Positions 44,727-54,500 of a stretch of DNA of 64,000 nucleotides are shown one piece after another (within the stretch, counting starts at the first letter, position 1; every line of letters begins with the position of its first letter). The notes under the pieces are model-generated. The model was not told the origin of the DNA. It was given only the letters and a program-made list of their open reading frames with translations, and did not search any database. Where the stretch lies: assembly GCF_002831685.1 (NCBI RefSeq), contig NZ_CP025119.1, positions 655,001 to 719,000 of the forward strand, read 5' to 3'. The stretch is from Polaribacter sp. ALD11. Lineage in GTDB: Bacteria > Bacteroidota > Bacteroidia > Flavobacteriales > Flavobacteriaceae. Position numbers and translations under genes: made by a program.

Positions 44727-45509
44727 ATTTTTTAATGATTTAGATTCAAATTTATGAAATTAAAAATACACGACAAATTTAAAATCAGGTTACATTTTTC
44801 AATACACTTTATGTTTCCTTAAGTTTCACCTTAATTAGTGGCTTTAATTCTCTTTGTAAAAGTTTTATATTAGAAAACCATTTTTTTAGCATAATCCTAT
44901 TTAATAGTAATTTATGGTCGGATGCTTAAAACGCCATAAATTCAATTAACACTCTAAGACCTATTGTTTTAAACGTCTTACATCTGAAGTGATTAAACTT
45001 CTAGTAGGTATATTAGAAAAACGAGGTGTAAATAATATTTAGATTGGTACTCTTGAAACCTACTTTATTTTAATAATATTTCAAGCAGATATAACCACTT
45101 AACTTCTATTATTATTTCGAGCAAATCAATTCAATTATCTTTTATTTTAAAATTTGGGCCACCCAATGGATAATTTATAGTTTAAGGCTTTCTAATAAAC
45201 CAATAATTATGATTTTAAAATAGTGTGATTGCTAAGTTTTAATAATGGTACCTATTACTCTTTCTTGCAATTTCTCTAGCTACCAATACATTAAGTGAAA
45301 AAGGCCTTTTTTTAACAACACAAAAGGAATTGTCTTAAAAAAAAGCTACAGTTCAGTAGTACAATTTGTTAGAGAAATTACTGATAATATTTTCAAATAA
45401 ATAGCACATTTCTATGCGAAAATATTTACATTTATACACTCTAAGCATCTTTTATTAGAGAAAAGTATTTTAACCTTTTTATTTAAAAAAAATTCAAATT
45501 TATTACATT
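44727..45509. other. Long gene-poor region before an outer-membrane protein gene
   Basis: About 780 bp without a convincing gene. A short open stretch around 44,965-45,050 (SEVIKLLVGILEKRGVNNI) ends in a stop and may be a relic of a lost gene. I see no clear hairpin or repeat. Confidence 0.4.
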
Positions 45510-46394
45510 ATGAAACATTTAATCACAGTATTTACAGCCCTTTTAATAAGCACAATGTCTTACGGGCAATATCAAGTTTCTGTTAGCTCTGGGTATGCTT
45601 TTGGTAGTGCCGGAATGAAGTTAGGAGAAGAAATTAATATCTCTGAAACAGAAAATAGCTATGGTAGTTATGGTGAAGGAGCCAATATTCAAATAAGAGG
45701 AAGTTATTTTTTTAATGAATCTTTTGGTGTAGATCTAGCTGTTGGGTATTTAAGAGGTGCAGATCAAACTATATCTAAAGGTTATGAGTTTTACGAAAAT
45801 GGTGATCTTAACACAAATGTAGATATAGATGCTGTTGCTAGAGCACGTGCTTTTGGTGCATCTGCTTCTATAGTGTATCGATTTACTAATAATTTATATG
45901 GCCGTTTTGGTGCTTTAATAAAAGTAGGTGGTAAAACAGAGGCAGTTGTGTATAAAAAATCTGTTTTTTCGCAAGCAGAAGCAAACGCTTTAAAGCTACC
46001 GTTAGGTTCTTATTCTGAAACAAATTATGTAGAAGATTACCACGGACATTTTCCTTTAGGTTTTGTTGGTGCACTTGGGTATAAGTTTGACTTAAATACT
46101 CATTTTTCTCTTTTTGCTGAAGCAGAATATTACGGAATTAGTTTGAAAAGAAAAGATTCTGAAATTACAGCATTTAATACAGATATTGTTTTACCAGATG
46201 GTACTGTTGCAGTAGCTGGTTATAAGTCTTTAGATAATTTACCTCCAGGTTTTGTAAAGAAAACTACATACGTAGATAATTTACCGAATGGCAATAGAGA
46301 TGCTTCTAAAAAATTATCACAAAAAGTACCTTATTCTTCTTTCGGAATTAATTTTGGTGTTACTTACCAGTTTAACAATGCTAGTAAGAAATAA
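45510..46394 (+). CDS. Outer-membrane beta-barrel protein
   Basis: 294 residues. Signal peptide ITVFTALLISTMSYGQ, then alternating strands of an OMP_b-brl-type barrel (VSSGYAFGSAGMKLG, IQIRGSYFFNESFGVDLAVGYLRG, GRFGALIKVGGK, HFSLFAEAEYYGISLK), closing with SFGINFGVTYQFNNASKK. The substrate or role is unknown. A strong hairpin terminator follows 20 bp after the stop. Confidence 0.8.
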   Translation: MKHLITVFTALLISTMSYGQYQVSVSSGYAFGSAGMKLGEEINISETENSYGSYGEGANIQIRGSYFFNESFGVDLAVGYLRGADQTISKGYEFYENGDLNTNVDIDAVARARAFGASASIVYRFTNNLYGRFGALIKVGGKTEAVVYKKSVFSQAEANALKLPLGSYSETNYVEDYHGHFPLGFVGALGYKFDLNTHFSLFAEAEYYGISLKRKDSEITAFNTDIVLPDGTVAVAGYKSLDNLPPGFVKKTTYVDNLPNGNRDASKKLSQKVPYSSFGINFGVTYQFNNASKK

Positions 46395-46411
46395 TAATTT
46401 ATTTACTTCAT

Positions 46412-46450
46412 AAAAAAAAGCCCTGATTTATATCAGGGCTTTTTTATTTT
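46412..46450 (+). terminator. Intrinsic terminator, possibly bidirectional
   Basis: AAGCCCTGA-TTTATA-TCAGGGCTT with A-rich and T-rich flanks. It lies between the convergent outer-membrane protein and MarC genes. Confidence 0.85.
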
Positions 46451-46466
46451 ATATTAAATACTAGAT

Positions 46467-47090
46467 TTATTTAGAAATTAAATCGAAAGAAATTTTAATT
46501 CCTTGTATAATCATACCGGTACCAATAATTGCAATAATTAATCCCATTATTTTTCCAATTACAGAAATTACGTTATTACCTACTATTTTAACAACAAGAT
46601 CACTTAATCTAAAGGTAAAAAAGGTAATTAAACTCATGAGTCCGAAAATAGCGATTACCAAGAAAATTTGCAAATTACCAGCATTAGAAACAAAGTTCAT
46701 GGCAGTAACAATTGTACCTGGACCCGCTAAAATAGGAATGGCAAGCGGCGATACCGCTATATCTTCATCTTCATCTACACTCTCTAGACTTTTTACATTA
46801 GATTGTTTAGATTGTAGCATATCGAACCCAATAAAGAAGATTAAAATACCACCTGTTATCTTAAATGCAGGAATACTAATGTTGAATAATTCAAAAATAT
46901 ATTTACCCAAAAGAATAAAAACAGTAACAATTATAAACGCTATTATATTTGCTCTTTTATTAATGTCTGCCTTTGTTTTTTTATCTTCACCTCTGGTTAA
47001 AGACAAAAAAACAGTCATGTTAGATATTGGGTTTGTAATCGCAAAAAAACCTGTAAAAACGGTAATTGAAAATGTAATTAAATTTTCCAT
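46467..47090 (-). CDS. MarC-family integral membrane protein
   Basis: 207 residues with six membrane helices. ITNPISNMTVFLSLT at the start and AIPILAGPGTIVTAM in the middle are the paired NP and AGPG motifs of the MarC/UPF0056 family. The family was once linked to multiple antibiotic resistance, but no transport substrate is established. Monocistronic, converging with the outer-membrane protein gene. Confidence 0.85.
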   Translation of the reverse strand: MENLITFSITVFTGFFAITNPISNMTVFLSLTRGEDKKTKADINKRANIIAFIIVTVFILLGKYIFELFNISIPAFKITGGILIFFIGFDMLQSKQSNVKSLESVDEDEDIAVSPLAIPILAGPGTIVTAMNFVSNAGNLQIFLVIAIFGLMSLITFFTFRLSDLVVKIVGNNVISVIGKIMGLIIAIIGTGMIIQGIKISFDLISK

Positions 47091-47466
47091 TTATTGTAAA
47101 ATTATTTCTCTTAAAAAAAAAGCAAAATTACTTCTTTATATTCAAAGTAATTTTAATTTTATAAGATAGCTAAAAATAATAAATTTTAAGACGAATATTA
47201 AGTTATGTGTAAAAAAAATGAAATTAATCTATGAATGCAATAACATTTTTAAGTTTTTTATAAATAATCTACTTTAAAATAGCTGGTATTATTTCTTTAA
47301 ATTTCTTTAAAAATGTTATTTTGATGGAGAATTTAACTGTTTTTAGCTTTAATTTTCTGTTAGTGTTATTTGCCGCTAAAAACCATAAAATTTGTTTTAA
47401 CGAATAACAGCATCGTTCTTAAATTCAAACAATAAAAAACCTCTTAAAAAAGAACTTTATACTACA
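47091..47466. other. Intergenic, no gene seen
   Basis: AT-rich spacer upstream of MarC and downstream of the efflux operon. No frame of note. Confidence 0.4.
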
Positions 47467-47497
47467 AAAATCTCATTTAAAAAATAAATGAGATTTT
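47467..47497 (-). terminator. Hairpin downstream of the metal-efflux operon
   Basis: AAAATCTCATTT-AAAAAAT-AAATGAGATTTT, a perfect 12-bp stem about 55 bp past the ATPase stop. Confidence 0.65.
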
Positions 47498-47552
47498 CAG
47501 TTTTAATAGTAAAAAAATAACTTTTTAGAGCATCTTAGAATTCGCTTTAAAG

Positions 47553-49505
47553 CTAGTTCCATTTCATTCTTTGCAATCTCACCGCATTTAATATGGCCAA
47601 CAAAGCCACACCAACATCTGCAAACACTGCTTCCCACATAGTTGCCAAACCTCCTGCGCTTAAAATTAGAACAATTACTTTAACTCCGAAAGCCAACGTT
47701 ATGTTCTGCCAAACAATTTTTCTAGTAGAACGACTAATTTTTATCGCTTTTACCACTTTAGATGGTTGATCTGTTTGAATAATAACGTCTGCTGTTTCGA
47801 TAGCAACATCACTACCCAACCCCCCCATGGCAATACCAACATCACTTGCTGCTAAAACAGGGGCATCGTTGATTCCATCACCTATAAAAGCAATTTTATT
47901 TTTCGGATGCTGTTTTAAAATTTCTACTTCATTTAACTTGTCTTCTGGCAACAAGCCGCCTTTTGCTATTTTAATATTCAATTCGGCAGCTACTTTTTGA
48001 GTAATAGTATCTTTATCACCAGAAAGCATTATAATAGTATCAATACCCACCTTTTGTAAGTTGATAATGGTTTCTTTAGCATCTTCTTTCAATTCATCTG
48101 CAAGTACTACATAGCCCGCAAACTTACCGTTAATAGCTACCAAAACAATAGACTCTACAATAGATGCTGTTTCTGGCAGCACTTCAATATTATTCGCTGT
48201 CATTAAAGCTTTGTTTCCTACCAAAACCGTTTTACCATTGATAACTCCTTTTAAACCTTTTCCTGCAATTTCAGAGACGTCAGTAGCCTTAAAAGGAACT
48301 CCTTCTGCTTTGTATTCTAAAATAGCTTTGGCAATAGGATGTGTAGATTGTGTTTCCATTGCCATGAGGTATTTCATAAACTCAGTTTCATCAAAACCAA
48401 CTGCCTTTACTGCTGTTATTTTAAATACACCTTTGGTAACGGTACCTGTTTTGTCTAGCACCAACGTATTTATTTTGGTCATTGCCTCTAGATAAGAAGC
48501 CCCTTTAAATAAAATTCCGTTTTTAGACGCTGCACCTAGTCCGCCAAAATACCCCAACGGAATAGAAATAACCAAAGCACAAGGACAAGAAACTACTAAG
48601 AAGATTAAAGCACGATACAACCAATCTCTAAAGACATAATCTTCTACAAAAAAGTAAGGAAATAAGGTTACGCCAATCGCTAAAAAGACAACAATTGGTG
48701 TATAAATACGTGCGAATTTTCTAATAAATAATTCGGTTTTAGATTTTCTAGCGGTTGCATTTTGCACTAAATCTAAAATTCTAGCAATAGAACTGTCCTT
48801 AAATTCTTTGGTTACCTCAACCACTATAACACTCTCTAAATTAATGCTTCCCGCAAATACATTTGCTCCTTCTCTAATACGATCTGGCTTGCTTTCTCCT
48901 GTTAAAGCCGCCGTATTTAAAGATGCTTTTTCTGAAATTAAGATACCATCTAGTGGAATCTTTTCTCCTACTCTAATTTGGATTTTCTCTCCGATTTTAA
49001 CAGTTTCTGGAGGAACGCTCTTTGTGTTTCCGTTTCTAAAAACATTGGCTTCTTTGGGTCTTACATCTAACAAGGCTTTAATGTTTCCTTTTGCTTTGTT
49101 TACCGCAGCACTTTGAAACAATTCACCTACTGCATAAAATAACATCACTGCAACACCTTCTGGGTATTCTCCAATAACAAATGCACCAATGGTTGCAATA
49201 GACATTAAGAAGAATTCGGTAAAAACATCTCCTTTTAAAATGCTTTTCCACCCTTCTTTAACTACCGGAAGTCCGACAGGTATGTATGCGATTCCGTACC
49301 AAACAATACGAATCCAGTCTTTAAAAAAAGCAATATCAAAAGAATCGAACCCAATACCAATCATCAACATTGTAAAACTTACAATTGCTGGAATGTAGGC
49401 TTTAAATCCACCTGAATCTCCATCATGATTGTGCCCATCATCATGGTTGTGTTCTTCTTTAGCGTTCGGTTTTATGTCTCTTAAATTGAGTTGCTCTTTT
49501 TTCAT
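47553..49505 (-). CDS. Heavy-metal translocating P-type ATPase, Zn/Cd/Pb type (P1B-2)
   Basis: 650 residues. The N-terminus has a His/Asp-rich metal-binding tail (EEHNHDDGHNHDGD) instead of an HMA domain. Motifs: TGES loop, membrane CPC in SCPCALVIS, phosphorylation DKTGTVTKG, STHPIAKA and GDGINDAPVLAASD. A lysine in the seventh helix (FGVKVIVLIL) and Asp in the eighth (ADVGVALL) fit the Zn2+/Cd2+/Pb2+ class. It exports these ions from cytoplasm to periplasm, where the RND pump upstream can pass them out. Last gene of the operon. Confidence 0.9.
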   Translation of the reverse strand: MKKEQLNLRDIKPNAKEEHNHDDGHNHDGDSGGFKAYIPAIVSFTMLMIGIGFDSFDIAFFKDWIRIVWYGIAYIPVGLPVVKEGWKSILKGDVFTEFFLMSIATIGAFVIGEYPEGVAVMLFYAVGELFQSAAVNKAKGNIKALLDVRPKEANVFRNGNTKSVPPETVKIGEKIQIRVGEKIPLDGILISEKASLNTAALTGESKPDRIREGANVFAGSINLESVIVVEVTKEFKDSSIARILDLVQNATARKSKTELFIRKFARIYTPIVVFLAIGVTLFPYFFVEDYVFRDWLYRALIFLVVSCPCALVISIPLGYFGGLGAASKNGILFKGASYLEAMTKINTLVLDKTGTVTKGVFKITAVKAVGFDETEFMKYLMAMETQSTHPIAKAILEYKAEGVPFKATDVSEIAGKGLKGVINGKTVLVGNKALMTANNIEVLPETASIVESIVLVAINGKFAGYVVLADELKEDAKETIINLQKVGIDTIIMLSGDKDTITQKVAAELNIKIAKGGLLPEDKLNEVEILKQHPKNKIAFIGDGINDAPVLAASDVGIAMGGLGSDVAIETADVIIQTDQPSKVVKAIKISRSTRKIVWQNITLAFGVKVIVLILSAGGLATMWEAVFADVGVALLAILNAVRLQRMKWN

Positions 49506-49508
49506 TCG

Positions 49509-49877
49509 TTATTCTTTATTGTATTTGAATACTAATTTTAGATCATCTGGTAACTCCATTTTCTTTAATGGATGAACATTTGCCCCACCTGAGTTTCCTG
49601 TAGGAATCTGGTTTATAAAAGATTTCCAACCACCTACTAATAATCTAATAACTTGACCAAAAACTTCTTTTACATTTTTCTGACGAAACCCAAATTTTAA
49701 CATTAACCAATGAGAATAGGAATGCTCTAAAGGGTAAGACTGCCCAATAATGTGTAGCCTTTCTAAATGATACCAGGCCAATTCTAAATTTTGGGTATGC
49801 ATAGCCTTTTCATACAATACGTACTCCACCTTAAAAATTGATTTTAAGTGTTTCGTTATTTTAAAATTAAAAGTCAT
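49509..49877 (-). CDS. DUF3703 family protein
   Basis: 122 residues, soluble. AWYHLERLHIIGQSYPLEHSYSHWLMLKFGFRQKN fits the DUF3703 family, typically found beside cation-efflux genes. H/E-rich helices suggest metal binding, but no activity is known. It lies 3 bp upstream of the ATPase gene and so is surely co-transcribed with it. Confidence 0.75.
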   Translation of the reverse strand: MTFNFKITKHLKSIFKVEYVLYEKAMHTQNLELAWYHLERLHIIGQSYPLEHSYSHWLMLKFGFRQKNVKEVFGQVIRLLVGGWKSFINQIPTGNSGGANVHPLKKMELPDDLKLVFKYNKE

Positions 49878-49941
49878 AGTATCATGTATTTCTTGTTAGA
49901 TACTTCAAATTTACCTTAAAAGACTATGCAATGGAAGTGCA

Positions 49942-50358
49942 TTAATTTTTACTACACTTATCACAAATACCTTTTACAACCAAGTTTACATTTTCAGATA
50001 CAAAACCCTCTGGTACTTTTATTTGTGGAATTTTATGATCTGTTAAACAAATGGTTGTATTGCAATTATTGCAATGAAAATGCAGGTGTAAATCTGTTTC
50101 AATTGTACAACTACAACCCTGTTCGCAAAGTGCATATTTTGTAATACCTGTACCATCATCTACTTGATGTACAATACCTTTTTCTTCAAACGTTTTTACG
50201 GTTCTGTACAACGTGGTTCTGTCTGCTTTGTCAAAAGCATTTTCAATGTCACTTAAAGTTACGGTTACTTGTTTTTGTGCAAGAAACTTATAAATTAATA
50301 AACGCATTGCTGTAATACGAATATTTTTTGACGCGAATAGTTCTTCTATTGTTTTCAT
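49942..50358 (-). CDS. Fur-family metalloregulator (Zur-like)
   Basis: 138 residues. The N-terminal winged helix (ITAMRLLIYKFLAQ ... ADRTTLYRTVKTFEEKGIVHQ) is followed by a dimer/metal domain with HLHFHCNNCNTTICL and a closing CDKC, which form the structural zinc site. An unusual CEQGCSC segment precedes HLHFH. Position within the efflux operon, 3 bp after the adaptor gene, suggests control of this operon by zinc or a related ion. The candidate operator is at 56,360. Confidence 0.85.
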   Translation of the reverse strand: MKTIEELFASKNIRITAMRLLIYKFLAQKQVTVTLSDIENAFDKADRTTLYRTVKTFEEKGIVHQVDDGTGITKYALCEQGCSCTIETDLHLHFHCNNCNTTICLTDHKIPQIKVPEGFVSENVNLVVKGICDKCSKN

Positions 50359-50361
50359 ATA

Positions 50362-51561
50362 CTAGTGTTCGTGTGCTGTGTCTCCTTTTTTCATTTCTGC
50401 AATTAGGTAATACGCATTGTTGTATGCAAATTTTGTGCTTTCTGAAATCTCTTTGAGAAACTTAACAGCGATCCATTCTCCATCTTTCTGACCTAAAATT
50501 ACTTCAATGGGTTTAAAACTCCAATCTTCATTTTCCTTTTCTACTGAAAACACATAAAAACGATCTCCTTCTTTTGTAATTGCACTTTCTGGCAATGCCA
50601 ATGTTTTTGTATTCTCAACCTGAATTCGACCTTTAATATACATACCCGGAATTAAATGTCCTTGTTTATTTTCAATTTCTGCATGTACATGAACTGCTTT
50701 CGGATTGTCTTCAAAAGTTTTACTAACGGAATAAATTTCTGCTGATAATTCTTTATTCGGAATAGACTGAACATCAAATGTTACTTTCTGTCCTTTTTTC
50801 ACCTTATAAACGTCTTTTTCGAAAACCATTAAATCTGCATGCACATGGTGTGTATTTACAATTTCGAATAATTCTGTTTGTGGTTCTACGTATTGCCCTG
50901 TTTTTACAGCCACTTTTTGCACAAAACCTTCAATAGGACTTCTTAAAGCAATGCGTTGCAAAATTTTACCACTACGAACAGCGGTTGCATTTATATTTAA
51001 TAGTTTTAACTGTGCTCCCATTCCGTTTACTAACGCTTTTGAAGCGTTATATGCTGCTTCCGATTCTTGAAAATTTGCACCAGAACCCACACCTGCATCA
51101 TATAATTTTTGCTGACGCTCATACCCTTTTTGTAAGAAATTACGATTGCTAAATGCATTTAAATAATCGGTTTGCATTTTTATAATAGTAGGATGCGATA
51201 AATACGCCACAACTTGATTCTTATGTACTTTATCACCTTCAATAACTTCTATAGAAACCACATTTGCACCAACAACCGAAGTTATTGCTGCTTCACTTTG
51301 TGGTGGCACTTCTAAGGTTCCGTTTGCTTCCACATAACCACTCATTTGTCTAGAAGCAACAGTACTTACTTTCATTTGTAAAGCTTCAAATTGTTTTGCA
51401 GAAAGCATCGCTTCTTCCACTTTTACTTCTTTTTTTTCTTGTTTCCCCTCTGTTTTAAGGACTTCTTCATGTGAATGATCGTCGTCCTTTTTATGACCAC
51501 ATGCTGTTAATAACATTGAAAATACTGCAATTGCTAAAATAGTATATATTTTGAATTTCAT
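50362..51561 (-). CDS. RND efflux periplasmic adaptor lipoprotein (CzcB/CusB-like)
   Basis: 399 residues. Lipoprotein signal IYTILAIAVFSMLLTAC, then a His-rich stretch (GHKKDDDHSHEE) that may bind the metal. Membrane-fusion core: barrel-sandwich halves (TSVVGANVVSIEVIEGDKVHKNQVVAYL and SPIEGFVQKVAVKTGQYVEP) around an alpha hairpin. The C-terminus ends MKKGDTAHEH, again with histidines. Joins the inner-membrane pump to the outer-membrane channel. Five bases separate it from the pump gene. Confidence 0.9.
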   Translation of the reverse strand: MKFKIYTILAIAVFSMLLTACGHKKDDDHSHEEVLKTEGKQEKKEVKVEEAMLSAKQFEALQMKVSTVASRQMSGYVEANGTLEVPPQSEAAITSVVGANVVSIEVIEGDKVHKNQVVAYLSHPTIIKMQTDYLNAFSNRNFLQKGYERQQKLYDAGVGSGANFQESEAAYNASKALVNGMGAQLKLLNINATAVRSGKILQRIALRSPIEGFVQKVAVKTGQYVEPQTELFEIVNTHHVHADLMVFEKDVYKVKKGQKVTFDVQSIPNKELSAEIYSVSKTFEDNPKAVHVHAEIENKQGHLIPGMYIKGRIQVENTKTLALPESAITKEGDRFYVFSVEKENEDWSFKPIEVILGQKDGEWIAVKFLKEISESTKFAYNNAYYLIAEMKKGDTAHEH

Positions 51562-51566
51562 TTTTC

Positions 51567-54500
51567 TTAATTTTTAAAATATTGTAATTCGAAAGTACTT
51601 TCGATATAATTTATGAATGCTTTTTGTGCTTCTAATTCAGATTGAATGGCTTCTTTTATAAGCTGTGTAAAGGTTGTATAATCAATCTCTCCTTCTTTGT
51701 AAGCAAATAAAGCACCTTTTCTCTGTTCTTTGGTAAGCGGCAACACTTTCTCTTTATAAAAGGTCCAAGAAGTTTTCCATTTTTTATACTTCTCTTTGGT
51801 TTGCAGTAATTGAGACTCTACTTCCTTTTGCTTAAACAGAACATTTGTCTTCGCTATTTCAGTATCAATCTTTGCCGTTTTAATTTGTGCTTTTGTACTA
51901 CCAGATAAAAACGGAATAGAAATACCAACTTGATACGTATAAAACCCTGAGTTGCCATTTACTTTTTGCAAACCTCCTTGCAAATTAAACTTTGGTAAAT
52001 TGGCTGCTTTTGCTACTTTATAATTGGCTGCTGCTTCCGTTACTTTTAGTTTAGAAAGACGATATAACGGATGTGATATGGCTTTAAAAATATTTAAGTC
52101 TATTTCATTCACAACATCAAACGCATCTGAAACGGTATAAAATGCATCTGTACCAAACCACAAATTTAACTGTTGTAGCGCAATAATGTATTCGCTATAA
52201 GCTTCTTTTGTTTTATTTTGAATTTGTAGTGCTTGGTTTTTTGCTGCTAAATATTCCAATTTAGAAATAGCCTCCACTTCATAATTTAATGCTACATATT
52301 TTTCAAAATTAATGTAAATAGCATCCAATTCTTTATACAAATTATAATTCCTTTTCGTCTGAAGGGTTTTTACCCAAGCTTTTTTAACTTGCAATTCTAA
52401 ATCTAATTCTGTGAGTAAAAACGCTTTTTCTGCAAGTTGAATCCGTTGTTCTTGTAGTTTTAGTTTTGATGAAATTCCAAAAACATCAATATTAGATTGA
52501 CCAACACCAATGGTTGTATAAATTCCTGTTCCATTATTTAATTCTTCTCCTCCAGTAAAAACTTGTGTAGTTCCAAAATCGAAAGCAGTACTTTTTAATA
52601 GTTGTTGCTTCTTTATTTCTAACTGACTTTCTTTTAAACTCGGATAGTTTTCTTTTGATAATTTCACGGCATCTTCTAGAGAAATCACTTGCAATCCATC
52701 CGTAGCTTGTTGTGCATTTGAAGAAATTGGCAAAAAGAATATAAATACGAAAACTGCTGTAACTGTAATTGCTTTTTTATTCATTTTAAAATGGAACGTT
52801 TTATTTTCTACCCAATGGTATAATATTGGTAAAACAAACAAGGTTAATAATGTTGATGTTAATAAACCACCAATAACAACCGTTGCTAAAGGACGTTGTA
52901 CCTCTGCACCTGCTGATGCTGAAATTGCCATGGGTAAAAAACCTAAAACATCTGTAAAAGCGGTTAACATAATTGGTCTGATTCTACGTTTTGTACCTTC
53001 GATAATTCGATCTTTTAAATTGGTAACACCTTCTTCTTTTAATTCATTTAAGCCGCTAACCATTACCAATCCGTTTAAAACAGCAACACCAAACAGCACA
53101 ATAAAACCAACACCTGCAGAAATACTAAAAGGCATGTCTCTAAGCCATAATGCCACAACACCCCCAATGGTTGCCATTGGAATTGCGATGTAGATCATTA
53201 ACGTTTGTGGCAACGATTTTAAGGCAAAATAAATCAATACAAAAATAAGAAGTAACGCAATTGGTACCACGGTTTGTAAACGATTACTAGCACGTTCTAA
53301 ATTCTCAAAAGCGCCTCCGTAACGAATAAAATAACCAGAAGGCAACTCTAGTTGTGCATCTAATTTTAATTTTATTTCTTCTACTAACGATTTTACATCG
53401 CGACCTCTTACATTAATACCCACATAGGTTCTTCTGTTGGTATTGTCTCTACTAATTTGCATCGGCCCCGACTTGTAACTCACAGTTGCAACTTCACGAA
53501 GCGGAATTTGTGCCCCAGATGGCAAATTGATATACAAATTTTCTATATCTGAAATGTCTTTACGATTTGCTGAATTTAAACGCACTACTAAATCGAAACG
53601 TTTTTCACCTTCAAAAATAATACCTGCGGTTCCTCCTGCAAATGCAGATTGCACCATTTGATTCAGTGTATTTATTTGCAAACCATATTGTGCCAATTTA
53701 TTTCTATTGTAGGTAATTGTCATTTGTGGTAAGCCTGTGGTAGCTTCTGCCTTCATATCTCCAATACCTGGTGTTCCTGCTATTATTTTTGAAATTTCTT
53801 GTGCCTTTTGAGAGAGCACATTAATGTCTTCTCCATAAATTTTAATAGCAATGTCTTCTCTTACACCTTCTAATAATTCATTAAAACGCATTTCAATAGG
53901 CTGACTAAATTCATAATTTACACCAGGAATAATTTCTACAGCTTTCTTAATTTTATCGATCAGCTCATCTTTAGAAGTAGCAGAAGTCCACTCGCTTTTG
54001 GGTTTCAGAATTACAAAAACATCTGCAATATCCATTGGCATTGGGTCTGTTGGTATTTCTGCAACACCAATACGACTTACTATTTTTTTAACCTCTGGAA
54101 ATTCCGCTTTTACAATTTGCTCTATTTTGGTGGTTGTTTCAATAGTTTCTGTAAGAGAACTTCCTGGTTTTAAAATGGCATGAAATGCAATATCACCTTC
54201 GTCTAATTGTGGAATAAACTCACCTCCCATTTTAGAAAACATAAACACTGTAATTCCGAATAAAACAACCGCAACACCCACAATCCATTTGCCTTTTTTT
54301 AAAGCTTTTTCTAATAATGGTTGGTATTTGCGTTCTACCCAATGTACAAATTTATCACCGTACGATTTTTTGTCAGATTTTGGAGCTCTTAAAATTAAGG
54401 CAGACATCATTGGTACATACGTTAAACAAAGAATCATGGCACCAATCATAGCAAAAATGAAAGTCAACGCCATAGGTTTAAACATTTTTCCTTCAATGCC

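Noticed and set aside
44950..45060. Possible short gene in the 44,727-45,509 gap
   Set aside because: Only about 27 residues before a stop, no start, no family. Treated as a relic.
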